NCBI RefSeq assembly: GCF_049889055.1
Contig: NZ_JBLTWO010000002.1
Span: 620,001-684,000, forward strand
Direction: 5' to 3'
Source: Rhizorhabdus sp049889055
GTDB taxonomy: Bacteria > Pseudomonadota > Alphaproteobacteria > Sphingomonadales > Sphingomonadaceae
DNA length: 64,000 nt
This document shows positions 1 through 10,202 of this stretch, piece after piece. The position numbers were made by a program, and so were the translations under genes. Each line of letters opens with the position of its first letter. Within the stretch, counting starts at the first letter, position 1. The notes beneath the pieces are model-generated. The model saw nothing but the letters and a program-made list of their open reading frames with translations, searched no databases and was not told the origin of the DNA.

Positions 1-646
1 AGGCGAAAGCCGAGATGCCGTCGGTGGTGAAGGCCTGGCCGCCGATCCGCCAGGTGAGCCGCCCCTGCTTGCCGCCCAATGCGGCCCGGGCGCTGGCGGT
101 CTCGCGCGATCCGGCCTCAATGTCGAAACTGCCTTCGAGCGGCGCCTTGGGCAGCGGGGTGACGATGTTGACCACGCCGCCGATCGCCTGGCTGCCCCAC
201 AGGATCGACTGCGGCCCGCGCAGCACCTCGATCCGCGCCGCGTCGCCGACCAGCAGGTTGGAGAAATTATAGCCACCGCCGGTGGACGAGGGATCGTTGA
301 GTTTGACGCCGTCGATCACGACCACGGTCTGGTCGCTCTCGGCACCCCGGATGCGGAGCGAGGTCGACGTGCCATAGCCGCCGTTGCGGGCGATGCTGAT
401 GCCGGGCGTGCGCAGAAGCAATTCGGTGACGCCAATGTCCTGGCTGCGGTCGATCGCGGCCTTGTCGAGCAGGGTGATCGAGTCCGGCACGCGCTCGATG
501 CTCAGCGGGAGGCGGGTCGCCGTGACCAGGATGGTGTCCACATCGGCAGCGGCGTCGGGCGGCGGAGCCTCCTGACCGTCGTCGGCCAGTGCGGCCGAGG
601 TGGCGGAGGTCAGAAGCAGGCAGAACAGAGACAATTGTTTCAACAC
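1..646 (-). CDS. btuB: BtuB-type TonB-dependent receptor, 3' part outside window
   Basis: This is the N-terminal third of an outer-membrane receptor; the rest runs off the left edge. The protein opens with a hydrophobic signal peptide (LKQLSLFCLLL, then an Ala-rich cleavage region). It continues into a TonB plug domain with a TonB-box-like stretch (DTILVTATR), the plug motif RIRGAESDQTVVVIDGV, and LRGPQSILWG before GGVVNIVT. A cobalamin riboswitch directly upstream and btuCD before that point to corrinoid uptake. I prefer the GTG start at 646 because a GGGG Shine-Dalgarno sequence sits 9 bases before it. An in-frame ATG at 661 has no obvious ribosome binding site. The family call is firm; the B12 substrate is inferred from context. 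Confidence 0.88.
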   Translation of the reverse strand, partial: MLKQLSLFCLLLTSATSAALADDGQEAPPPDAAADVDTILVTATRLPLSIERVPDSITLLDKAAIDRSQDIGVTELLLRTPGISIARNGGYGTSTSLRIRGAESDQTVVVIDGVKLNDPSSTGGGYNFSNLLVGDAARIEVLRGPQSILWGSQAIGGVVNIVTPLPKAPLEGSFDIEAGSRETASARAALGGKQGRLTWRIGGQAFTTDGISAFA

Positions 647-648
647 GA

Positions 649-661
649 ATGGGCACCCCAT
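649..661 (-). promoter_or_regulatory. Hairpin covering the btuB ribosome binding site
   Basis: The segment reads ATGGG, a three-base loop, then CCCAT, a perfect 5-bp stem. On the minus strand the GGGG of the proposed btuB Shine-Dalgarno lies in the first arm. This would fit translational control by the upstream cobalamin riboswitch. The stem is short, so the regulatory role is inference. Confidence 0.4.
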
Positions 662-806
662 GACGAAGGAGCCGCACCCGCAGGGGGACAAGCGGGCCAA
701 GAAGGCACGACATATCCCCGCGCAAAGCACGGTCCAGACATGTCGTCTCTCGGGTTTACCCCCGTCCGCTCGGCACACCCTGTCCGCGCGAAGGACGACC
801 GCGACG

Positions 807-985
807 GGCAGGTCTCCTGGCTTGCGGGTCAACGCCGTGTTCGTGCCGCCTTCTCAGGATCGCAAAGATCCCAATGGCATGTGGCCCGATGGCTCGCCGC
901 TCACAGTTGCAGGGGCAGCCGGGGTCTCGAACCCCGTTCCCTTTTCATCCCCGTCTCCGGGGAACCTGTCGCAACCGGGTCGTTA
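807..985 (-). promoter_or_regulatory. Cobalamin riboswitch upstream of btuB
   Basis: The minus strand carries the hallmark B12 box (AGCCAGGAGACCTGCC, 807-822). Upstream of it are the core element CCCTGCAACTGTGAGCGGCGAGC and a GC-rich P3-like hairpin with GGGAACGGGGT. The element starts about 28 bases after the end of btuD, so it is intercistronic or has a promoter inside btuD. Of the 352 bases between btuD and btuB, the part from 662 to 806 is the expression platform. It holds a 7-bp inverted repeat (707-713 with 740-746) and no gene. The 5' boundary is approximate. Confidence 0.93.
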
Positions 986-1013
986 CCGCAGTGCGGCAGC
1001 GGGCGTCAATCGT

Positions 1014-1787
1014 CTATCCACGTCCTGCCGTCACGACGGAGCGAACTCCGTCCGCCTCATTCATATGCGCTTTAATTCCATAGACTTCCGAGAGGTTTCT
1101 CGAAGTCACCACAAGTTCCGGTGACCCATCGGCAACCAGCTTTCCGTGATTCATCAGCAGCAGCCGACCACAATGGCGAGCCGCCATCGTCAAGTCGTGG
1201 AGCACCACGACGACCAGCGCGCCTTGTTTCGCCTCCCGCTCGAGCAGCACCATCATGTCGATCTGATGACCGGGGTCCAACGCTGCCAAGGGTTCGTCCG
1301 CCAGCAAACCACCTGCGCCCACGGCGAGAGCCCGCGCCATCATCACCCGCGCCCGCTCACCGCCCGACAATTCGGTGACGGTGCGCTGGGCGAGATGCTC
1401 GATCTCGGTCCGCTGCATCGCCTCGGTCACCGCAGCGCGGTCGGCGTCGCTCATGCGCGACAGAGGGCCCATATGGGGCAAGCGGCCGAGCGCCACGAGG
1501 CGTTCGACACTGAGCGGCCAATGGAGATTCTGCCCCTGTGGCAGATAAGCCAGACGCTTCGCCCGATCGGACGGCGCAATATCCGCGATCGCACGGCCGT
1601 CGATCCGCACCTCCCCCGACGCAGCGCCGAGCAGGCCCAGCATGCCGCGCACGAGGGTCGACTTGCCGGCGCCATTGGGCCCGATGATCCCGATCAGCGA
1701 TCCACCCTGCAGATCGGCACTGACGCCGTCGACGACCGCGCGATCACCCAGTCTGAGCACCAGATCGCGAACAGAGATGGTCACCAT
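1014..1787 (-). CDS. btuD: Vitamin B12/siderophore-type ABC transporter ATPase
   Basis: ATPase subunit of an importer of the BtuCD/FecCDE class, 257 residues. Walker A (GPNGAGKST) is at about 36-44, the ABC signature (LSGGE) at 140-144, Walker B (LLADEP) at 161-166, and an H-loop in VVVLHDLT. It overlaps the end of the permease gene by 7 bases, so the two are translated together. The B12 substrate is inferred from the flanking riboswitch, btuB, cobO and bluB. On sequence alone it could also serve a siderophore or heme importer, since these ATPases look alike. Confidence 0.9.
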   Translation of the reverse strand: MVTISVRDLVLRLGDRAVVDGVSADLQGGSLIGIIGPNGAGKSTLVRGMLGLLGAASGEVRIDGRAIADIAPSDRAKRLAYLPQGQNLHWPLSVERLVALGRLPHMGPLSRMSDADRAAVTEAMQRTEIEHLAQRTVTELSGGERARVMMARALAVGAGGLLADEPLAALDPGHQIDMMVLLEREAKQGALVVVVLHDLTMAARHCGRLLLMNHGKLVADGSPELVVTSRNLSEVYGIKAHMNEADGVRSVVTAGRG

Positions 1788-2788
1788 GCGCGGCGCTCCC
1801 GGAGAAGATGGACGATGAAGACCGGCACGCCCAGAAAGGCCGTCACCACGCCCAGTTTCAGTTCGTTGGACGTCGGTAGCAGGCGGACCAATATGTCGGC
1901 GAGGGTCAAAAGCGTTGCGCCCGCAATCATCGACGGCACCAGCGTCGCCGACGGGCTCCGGTCGGTAAAGGGACGGACCAGATGCGGCACGATCAGTCCG
2001 ACGAAGCCGATCGCCCCCGACACGGCGACCGCACCGCCGACGCCGATCGCGACGCCCAGCAAAAGCCGACGCCTGCTCCGCCCGAGATCGAAGCCGAGCG
2101 AGCGGGCGCCGTCCTCCCCCAGCGCCAGCGCATCGAGCACCCGACCGTCACGCAGCAGAAGAAACGCGCCGAGCGCGACGCAGGGCAGCGCGATCCAGAC
2201 ATGCTCGATCGAGCGATTTTCGACTGATCCGAGCAGCCAGGTCATGATCTCCATCGCAGCGAAGGGATTGGGCGACAGATTGAGCGCCAGACTGATCCCG
2301 GCACTCGCCAGCGTCGCGATCGCGATGCCCGACAGAATCAGGGTGAGCGGGCTTTCGCCATGGCCGGCCAGGAAGACGAGCAGCGCCAGCGCGATCAGCG
2401 CCGCCCCGATCGCCATCAGCGGCAGCAGCACGACGTTCCATTCGGACAAGCCATAATAGATCGCACCCACCGCCCCGAGCGCCGCCGCGTTCGACGCGCC
2501 GAGCACCGAGGGCTCGGCGAGCGGGTTGCGCAGATAGCCCTGGAGGACCGCCCCGGCGAGACCCAGCATCGCTCCGACCGCAAGCCCGACCAGGGCTCTC
2601 GGCAGTCGAAGATCGATCAGGATGATGCGCGCCACCATATCGCCCTTGCCGACCAGAACCGCCGCCATGCGCGCAAGGCTGATCGGCACAGCGCCGAGCG
2701 CGATCGAACCGACAGCCGCCATCAGGAGCAGCAGCAAGAGAATCGGCATCAGCGCGGGGTGATGGCGTTGTCTGGTCGCGCTTATCAT
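1781..2788 (-). CDS. btuC: FecCD-family permease, probable B12 importer BtuC
   Basis: Inner-membrane permease of 335 residues, normal for the FecCD/BtuC family. It starts with a hydrophobic segment (MPILLLLLLMAAVG) and has about ten membrane segments. Family motifs visible are LRLPRALVGLAVGAMLGLAG, LRNPLAEPSVLG, and GFVGLIVPHLVR near the C-terminus, which is the cytoplasmic loop region that contacts the ATPase. Translation starts at the ATG at 2788, only 47 bases from the divergent binding-protein gene, so both promoters share this gap. No riboswitch lies in that gap. Confidence 0.9.
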   Translation of the reverse strand: MISATRQRHHPALMPILLLLLLMAAVGSIALGAVPISLARMAAVLVGKGDMVARIILIDLRLPRALVGLAVGAMLGLAGAVLQGYLRNPLAEPSVLGASNAAALGAVGAIYYGLSEWNVVLLPLMAIGAALIALALLVFLAGHGESPLTLILSGIAIATLASAGISLALNLSPNPFAAMEIMTWLLGSVENRSIEHVWIALPCVALGAFLLLRDGRVLDALALGEDGARSLGFDLGRSRRRLLLGVAIGVGGAVAVSGAIGFVGLIVPHLVRPFTDRSPSATLVPSMIAGATLLTLADILVRLLPTSNELKLGVVTAFLGVPVFIVHLLRERRAW

Positions 2789-2835
2789 AAGAGCGCTCCT
2801 GCCTCTGGCGGCTTGCCTGCCGTGAAACTCTGTCT

Positions 2836-3684
2836 ATGAGCGCCGGCACCATGCACCTGCGCCCTGCTCTTCTCGCCGGTCTTGCGACCCTGGCCTTCGC
2901 CTTGATCCCCGCCACCATGGCCGATGCACGCCCCGCGAGCGCGCCCAAGCGGATCGTGTCGCTCAATCTGTGCGCCGACCAGCTGGTGCTGGCGCTGGCC
3001 GATCGGGACCAGATTGCGGGGCTGACGCGCAACGCCACCGACGTCGAGATGTCGGCGATGGCGAGCAAGGCGGTTGGCCTGCCGGTCGCCGACAACTCGG
3101 CCGAACGGATATTGACGATCAATCCCGATCTGGTGGTCGGCATGCCCGCCCGCCGCAGCGCCGCGATGCGCATGCTGCGCTCGCAAAAATACAAGCTGCT
3201 CGATCTCGAGACTGCCGACGACCTTGCCGGGATATACACGTCGATCCGCGCAACGGCCGAAGCGGTCGGCCATCCCGAACGGGGCGAGATGCTGATCGCC
3301 GAGATGGAGCGCGGCCTGGCCGGCATCCAGTCCGCCGGGCGCGGCCGTGTCGCCGCCTATTATCAGCGCCGCGGCTTCATGACGGGTACCGGCACGCTGA
3401 TCGACGACATCATGCGGCGCGTCGGCCTCGTCAATCTGGCCGGCCGCCTCGGCAAGCCCGCGCTGGCGCAGCTGAGCGTCGAGGAGATGGTGGCTGCCCA
3501 CCCGGACTTCCTGATCGTCGAGAGCGCGACGGACCGGATCACCGATCAGGGGACCGAAATGCTGCACCATCCGGCGCTGCGCGACATTCCCCGGATCAGC
3601 ATCCCGCAGGCCTGGACGGTGTGCGGCACCCCCGACTATGTCCGCGCGACGCGGGCGATTGCGGCTGCGATCACAGCACACTGA
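2836..3684 (+). CDS. btuF: Periplasmic cobalamin-type binding protein
   Basis: Class III periplasmic binding protein of 282 residues, the likely partner of the divergent BtuCD. A signal peptide (LLAGLATLAFALIPATMADA) precedes the mature start. RIVSLNLCADQLVLALA is the typical first strand and helix of the BtuF/FhuD/TroA-like fold; INPDLVVG and the later HPDFLIVES are the repeated family motifs in the two lobes. The gene is transcribed away from btuCD, and its 3' end overlaps the convergent bluB by 14 bases. Substrate is inferred from context. Confidence 0.82.
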   Translation: MSAGTMHLRPALLAGLATLAFALIPATMADARPASAPKRIVSLNLCADQLVLALADRDQIAGLTRNATDVEMSAMASKAVGLPVADNSAERILTINPDLVVGMPARRSAAMRMLRSQKYKLLDLETADDLAGIYTSIRATAEAVGHPERGEMLIAEMERGLAGIQSAGRGRVAAYYQRRGFMTGTGTLIDDIMRRVGLVNLAGRLGKPALAQLSVEEMVAAHPDFLIVESATDRITDQGTEMLHHPALRDIPRISIPQAWTVCGTPDYVRATRAIAAAITAH

Positions 3685-4315
3685 CATTCTCCTGCCACGG
3701 CACCCGCGCCTGCCAACCGCGTCGCTGCAGTTCAGGGAGATCATCTTCACGCTCGGCTTGTCCGAGACACAGCAAAGCGACAAAGCGCCAGGACGGCTCG
3801 GCCCCGAGCAGTGTCGCCACATGGTCCGGCCGCACAACCGACACCCAACCCAGTCCGATCCCGCGGGCCCGCGCGGCAAGCCAGAGCGTGTGGATCGACA
3901 GCACGACCGAATAGCGCAGCGCTTCGGGCATGGTCGCAGCCCCGAGCCCACGGCCGCGGGGTCCGTCTTCGTCGCAGAAGACCGCCACGATCTCCGGAGC
4001 TTCGCGCAGCCCGTGCAGCTTGAGCGCGTCATAACGCCCCCGCAGGCGGGGATCGCTGTACCGATCGCCCGCCGCCCGGACCTGTTCGTCGGCATGGGTT
4101 GCAAGCGCCGCACGCAGATCCGTGCTGCGGATGCGGACGTAGCGCCATGGCTGGGCATTGCCGACCGAGGGCGCCAGCTGGGCGATGCGCAGCAGATCCT
4201 CGACCAGCGCCTCGTCCAGCGCATCGCTGCGAAAGTGCCGGACATCGCGACGCCAGAGCAGCAGTTCCTCCAGCGCCCCCGGCAGGTCCGGCGGGCACGA
4301 CATCGGCATGGTCAA
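3671..4315 (-). CDS. bluB: 5,6-dimethylbenzimidazole synthase BluB
   Basis: A nitroreductase-fold flavoenzyme that fragments reduced FMN to make 5,6-dimethylbenzimidazole, the lower ligand of B12. Motifs seen are RRDVRHFR (about 22-29, FMN contact), PSVGNAQPWR (49-58) and the C-terminal GIGLGWVSV, all typical of BluB rather than of general nitroreductases. The full ORF opens at a TTG (4315) that overlaps the cobO stop (TTGA); ATG codons at 4309 and 4303 are alternatives. It is the second gene of a cobO-bluB operon under the second riboswitch. Confidence 0.88.
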   Translation of the reverse strand: MTMPMSCPPDLPGALEELLLWRRDVRHFRSDALDEALVEDLLRIAQLAPSVGNAQPWRYVRIRSTDLRAALATHADEQVRAAGDRYSDPRLRGRYDALKLHGLREAPEIVAVFCDEDGPRGRGLGAATMPEALRYSVVLSIHTLWLAARARGIGLGWVSVVRPDHVATLLGAEPSWRFVALLCLGQAEREDDLPELQRRGWQARVPWQENVSVL

Positions 4316-4920
4316 TATTCTATGCCGGGCTGGGCGCGGACGTTCTGATCGCGAAAGGGGTGCTTGATCGAGCCCATGTCGGTAACGAGATCCGCCATGT
4401 CGATCAGTTCCTGCGGCGCGTTGCGGCCGGTCACGACCACATGGGTCATCGGCGGCTTCGTCCGCAGTACCTCGAGCACTTCCTCGACCGGCAGATAGCC
4501 ATAGCGCAGCACGATGTTCAGTTCGTCCGCCAGCACGAGCCGATAGCTGGGATCGGCGATCATGCGCTTGACCTCTTCCCAGGCCGTGCGCGTGACCGCG
4601 ATGTCGCGCGACCGGTCCTGCGTGTCCCAGGTGAAGCCCTCGCCCATCGGCTTGAACTCGACGAGCTGCGGAAATTGATCGAACACGACCTTCTCGCCGC
4701 TGTCCATCGCGCCCTTCACGAACTGGATCACGCCGACCTTCATGCCGTGGCCGATCGCGCGGATGACCATGCCGAGTGCGGCGGACGTCTTGCCCTTGCC
4801 GGTGCCGGTGTGGACGATGATCAGCCCCTTCTCGACGGTCTTGGTCGCGATCTTGCGCGCCTGGGCCGCCTGGAGCTTGACCATCTTCTCCTTATGCTCC
4901 TCGTCGGTGCGGGTCTTCAT
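4312..4920 (-). CDS. cobO: Cob(I)alamin adenosyltransferase CobO/BtuR
   Basis: Transfers the adenosyl group of ATP to the corrinoid cobalt; also used in cobinamide salvage. It has 202 residues, the usual family length. The P-loop GTGKGKTS is at 39-46, preceded by TKTVEKGLIIVHTG, and the family motifs QFVKGA, DELN and PEEL-like RNAPQELIDMADLVT follow. I chose the ATG at 4920 because a strong GGGAGG Shine-Dalgarno lies 7 bases upstream and homologues start here. Frame extension to 5190 is just open reading frame through leader RNA. A short ORF upstream ends inside this start codon (ATGA). Confidence 0.94.
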   Translation of the reverse strand: MKTRTDEEHKEKMVKLQAAQARKIATKTVEKGLIIVHTGTGKGKTSAALGMVIRAIGHGMKVGVIQFVKGAMDSGEKVVFDQFPQLVEFKPMGEGFTWDTQDRSRDIAVTRTAWEEVKRMIADPSYRLVLADELNIVLRYGYLPVEEVLEVLRTKPPMTHVVVTGRNAPQELIDMADLVTDMGSIKHPFRDQNVRAQPGIEY

Positions 4921-4994
4921 GCGACAACCTCCCGGCAAGCGGAGGAAGCTTCGTCCGGCGAAGCGGACATCGGATGATAGGCGGGTTCGGTCAT
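4917..4994 (-). CDS. Small leader ORF translationally coupled to cobO
   Basis: A 25-codon ORF (start MTEPAYHP, end REVVA) lies between the riboswitch and cobO. Its TGA overlaps the cobO ATG in an ATGA arrangement. A GGGGA Shine-Dalgarno is 6 bases before the ATG at 4994; an in-frame ATG at 5000 would add two residues but is too close to that site. The Shine-Dalgarno is paired in a hairpin (5002-5030). I recognise no domain. It may be a leader peptide that opens the cobO start by translation, or it may be untranslated. Confidence 0.45.
   Translation of the reverse strand: MTEPAYHPMSASPDEASSACREVVA
4928..4945 (-). promoter_or_regulatory. Hairpin covering the cobO ribosome binding site
   Basis: CCTCC (4928-4932) and GGAGG (4941-4945) form a perfect 5-bp stem with an 8-base loop. 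On the minus strand the cobO Shine-Dalgarno GGAGG is the downstream arm. The upstream arm lies inside the small leader ORF, so ribosomes translating that ORF would open the site. Function is inferred. Confidence 0.5.
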
Positions 4995-5001
4995 GCTCAT
5001 T

Positions 5002-5030
5002 CCCCGTGCGCCGACGACGATCGGCGGGGG
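5002..5030 (-). promoter_or_regulatory. Hairpin covering the leader-ORF ribosome binding site
   Basis: On the minus strand CCCC-CGCCGA pairs with TCGGCG-GGGG, leaving a 6-base loop and a 3-base bulge (CAC). The closing GGGG is the Shine-Dalgarno of the small ORF before cobO. This is a good candidate for the switching stem of the cobalamin riboswitch expression platform. Confidence 0.5.
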
Positions 5031-5205
5031 CGAGCATCGTTGGCCGGCGAAAGCCGGCGCGCGACGACCGGCCGTCCTCCCCGGGCAGGCGCACGCGCCC
5101 ACGGAAGACCGACCGCGCGGCCCCTGCCGCACTGCTTCGTCGCTCAGACGGAGAGAAAACCGTGCCATGGCCATCCCCTGGACCAGGCAAGAGCGACCGA
5201 GCGCC

Positions 5206-5400
5206 GGCAGGTCTCCTGGCTCACGGGTCACGGCACGATGCGCGGCCTTCCCAGTCGCCTTGCGGCATCCAGTGGCCTGCGCCTTCCCGGAGAAGACGCG
5301 CTGCGCATCGCGCTCGCCGCTTACAGTTGCAGGGACAGCCTCGGATTCGGAAGGGAGCCTTCCTCACCGCGTTCCCATTTTAAGCCCTTTCGGGCACCGG
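5206..5400 (-). promoter_or_regulatory. Cobalamin riboswitch upstream of cobO-bluB
   Basis: The minus strand carries the B12 box AGCCAGGAGACCTGCC (5206-5221) and the core CCCTGCAACTGTAAGCGGCGAGC. Upstream is a P3-type region with AAAATGGGAACGCGGTG. The 5' limit near 5400 is approximate. From here to the leader ORF about 200 bases hold no other gene but several hairpins, including GCCGGC-GAAA-GCCGGC (5043-5058, forward strand) and the one at 5002-5030. The lack of a U tract suggests translational rather than termination control. Confidence 0.93.
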
Positions 5401-5457
5401 CGCGATCTGTCGAGCCCGACGCAGGGCGCCGGGTTCGCAAGCCTCATAGGAGATGGG

Positions 5458-5482
5458 GACGCGCCTGCCAAGCCGGCGCGTC
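5458..5482 (-). terminator. Hairpin after alaS, possible terminator
   Basis: GACGCGCC and GGCGCGTC form a perfect 8-bp stem with a 9-base loop, 10 bases past the alaS stop codon. No run of T follows on the minus strand, so it may be a weak or Rho-aided terminator, or a 3'-end stabilising hairpin. Confidence 0.45.
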
Positions 5483-5492
5483 GATCTGGAAA

Positions 5493-8156
<2,664 letters not shown>

Positions 8157-8270
8157 GCCAGCGACTTAGGCGAGAGCCGACCGCTTCTCAAGCGGTGATG
8201 GTGGTTTCGCGGGATGTCGGTGATGCTCGTCCCGACGGCGCCATGCCGTCACGGATCGGGAAGCCACCGA

Positions 8271-9110
8271 TCAGGCGGCCGATGCCGGCTCGTCCAGCCA
8301 TCCCCGCTCACGCAGATGGGCGATGCGGTTTCTGGCGACGGGCACACGCAGTCCATTGGTCAGCAGCAGCACGACCGAGCGGCCATCCCGCTCCCACCGG
8401 TCGATCGCGCGGCGGTCGACCCACCAGGACCGGTGCACCTGCATACCGCGCTCCTCGTCGAGCGCCGCCACAACGTCCCGCAACACCCCGTGGTGCAGAT
8501 AGGATCGGCCAGGAAGATGGACGCGGACATGATGGTCCTCCATCTGCAAGCACAGCGCGAGTTCGAGCAAGTGATCGGGCAGAGCTGCAGGATGATCGAG
8601 TGCGAGCGGATCAGGGGCGTTGTCCGGTACGGACAGCCCCGGCTGAGGCATGGCGGTCAATACCGAGGGGCCACCCGCCCGCCAGAAGGATGGCCTGTTC
8701 CGGCCCATCTCGATCCAGGTCAGGGCCGCCATTGCCGGCAAGGCGACCATGATCGTGAGACCATACCAGTCGAACATCGACATGGCGGCGGCGCGGCGCG
8801 GCCAGAAGGCATAGGTCTGGAGCGCGCCCAGCAGGGCCAGCGGAACGCTCGTCACGATGACCGCCGCGAAGAAACAGAAAAGTGCCGGAAAGCCCCGCCG
8901 CCGCCCGGCGTCCAGCGCTGCGACCATGGCCGGCCAGAGAAGGAGGCTGCCGATCCAGAACAGGCAGGTCCAATAGGCCATTCGCCGGAAGACGTCCGAC
9001 TCATAACTACCGAAAGGACCGAGCAGGCCGAATTCGAGACCGGCCAGGGTCGCCCAGCCCAGGACGCTGGCCCATCGCTCGGGGCGCTTGAGAAGGTCGC
9101 TCGATTCCAC
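8271..9110 (-). CDS. Membrane-bound LytTR-domain transcription regulator
   Basis: A 279-residue protein with about four membrane segments in the first 150 residues and a LytTR DNA-binding domain at roughly 180-270. The second part shows the typical LytTR features: LCLQMEDHHVRVHL, then HGVLRDVVAALDE, VHRSWWVDRRAI and a final LTNGLRVPVARNR. There is no receiver domain and no adjacent histidine kinase, so it is an orphan membrane regulator of the kind common in sphingomonads. The signal and targets are unknown. It is divergent from the FkbM methyltransferase gene, and repeats lie in the gap. Confidence 0.85.
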   Translation of the reverse strand: MESSDLLKRPERWASVLGWATLAGLEFGLLGPFGSYESDVFRRMAYWTCLFWIGSLLLWPAMVAALDAGRRRGFPALFCFFAAVIVTSVPLALLGALQTYAFWPRRAAAMSMFDWYGLTIMVALPAMAALTWIEMGRNRPSFWRAGGPSVLTAMPQPGLSVPDNAPDPLALDHPAALPDHLLELALCLQMEDHHVRVHLPGRSYLHHGVLRDVVAALDEERGMQVHRSWWVDRRAIDRWERDGRSVVLLLTNGLRVPVARNRIAHLRERGWLDEPASAA

Positions 9111-9139
9111 AGTGCATCATTGCTGCAAAGCGTGGGCTG

Positions 9140-9159
9140 ACGGCAAGTGGCTTTGCCGT
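9140..9159. repeat. Inverted repeat in the lytTR-fkbM gap
   Basis: ACGGCAA and TTGCCGT form a perfect 7-bp inverted repeat around a 6-base centre, 30 bases upstream of the LytTR start codon. It could be an operator or an RNA hairpin. Confidence 0.5.
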
Positions 9160-9162
9160 ACC

Positions 9163-9194
9163 GTTCGCCAGTTCGCCCGCTCGCCCATTCGCGA
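9163..9194. repeat. Imperfect tandem octamer, four copies
   Basis: Four head-to-tail 8-base units follow each other: GTTCGCCA, GTTCGCCC, GCTCGCCC, ATTCGCGA. They sit directly after the inverted repeat in the divergent gap. LytTR proteins bind direct repeats, but usually with one helical-turn spacing rather than 8 bases, so a link is only a guess. Confidence 0.5.
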
Positions 9195-9267
9195 AGCCGG
9201 GCTCGCCGCCGCTCAACGCCGGTGACAGGTTCATGCCCGACCGGCGGATCAGCAGGAAAGGCGGGTG

Positions 9268-10182
9268 ATGTTACAACGCGTACGGAACTTCATGCGGCGG
9301 CGCGATGATGGAACGGCCGGACGACTGAACATGCTGCTAACCCTGATGAATGAGCGGCTCGCTGCCGAATTCCGGCCGACCGTGACCTATGTCGGCAACA
9401 ACCGCGTACTTGTCGGGACCCGCGTCGGCGACCGCACCATCGCTTATTATGTCGAAGCAGACGACCGGCTGCTCAGTCCCTGGTTCATCGTCACAGGACA
9501 GTTCGAAACCGAGGTGACCAACTATCTGCTCCGACACCTTCGTGCGGACAGTCACTGTATCGATGTCGGAACCAATTTCGGCTATTATAGCTGCCTGATG
9601 GCGCGCTTCTGTCCGGCGGGCCGCGTCCTCGGCGTCGAGGCCGATCGCCACATCGCCGAACTGGCAAGGGACAATCTGTTCATCAACGGCCTCCACGAAA
9701 GAGGCGATGTCATCTGGGCGGCTGCGTGCGATCGCAACGAGGACATAACCCTGTACCGCCGCATGTCGCGGTCCGGGAATACGAGCATCGTCGATATGGG
9801 GGAGAGCTTCACCACCCATATGGGCGAACAGCCGTCCCAGCCTTTCACCGTGCAGGGCCGCAAGATCGACGACCTTGCGGATCGGCTCGGCGGCCGGGTC
9901 GATTTCATCAAGATCGACGTCGAGGGGGCCGAACCTCTGGCGCTGCGTGGTGCCGCCGATGTCATCCGCGACAATCGGAATTTGTCGATCGTGATGGAAT
10001 GGTCGCCCGGGCAGATCGCGGCCGCTGGATTCGATGTCGCCGAGTTCGTCGACGAAATCGATGCGCGGGAGCTGCAGGTCTCGATCCTGGAGCGGCACTC
10101 GGAGAGGCCCCTCCACATCTCCAAGCTGGCAAGCCTGCCCTATCAGGCAGCGATCATCTTGAAGAGAAGCCGGACACGATAG
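9268..10182 (+). CDS. FkbM-family SAM-dependent methyltransferase
   Basis: About 304 residues. The SAM-binding motif I is CIDVGTNFGYYSCLMA, followed by the acidic end of strand 2 (VLGVEAD) and the FkbM motif FIKIDVEGAEPLALRGA. These define a FkbM-type O-methyltransferase, a family that modifies sugars or secondary metabolites. The target is unknown here and no glycan or antibiotic genes are nearby. The ATG at 9268 has AGGAAAG 7 bases upstream; a GTG directly before it (9265) would add one residue. Confidence 0.83.
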   Translation: MLQRVRNFMRRRDDGTAGRLNMLLTLMNERLAAEFRPTVTYVGNNRVLVGTRVGDRTIAYYVEADDRLLSPWFIVTGQFETEVTNYLLRHLRADSHCIDVGTNFGYYSCLMARFCPAGRVLGVEADRHIAELARDNLFINGLHERGDVIWAAACDRNEDITLYRRMSRSGNTSIVDMGESFTTHMGEQPSQPFTVQGRKIDDLADRLGGRVDFIKIDVEGAEPLALRGAADVIRDNRNLSIVMEWSPGQIAAAGFDVAEFVDEIDARELQVSILERHSERPLHISKLASLPYQAAIILKRSRTR

Positions 10183-10202
10183 ACCCGCTTGCCCGACCAG
10201 CG

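Noticed and set aside
5043..5058. GCCGGC-GAAA-GCCGGC hairpin as a terminator of the cobO riboswitch
   Set aside because: No U tract follows on the minus strand, and better switching stems lie next to the ribosome binding sites.
4921..5190. N-terminal extension of CobO to 5190
   Set aside because: The added residues are Arg/Gly/Pro-rich leader RNA translation; the ATG at 4920 has a GGGAGG site and matches the family start.
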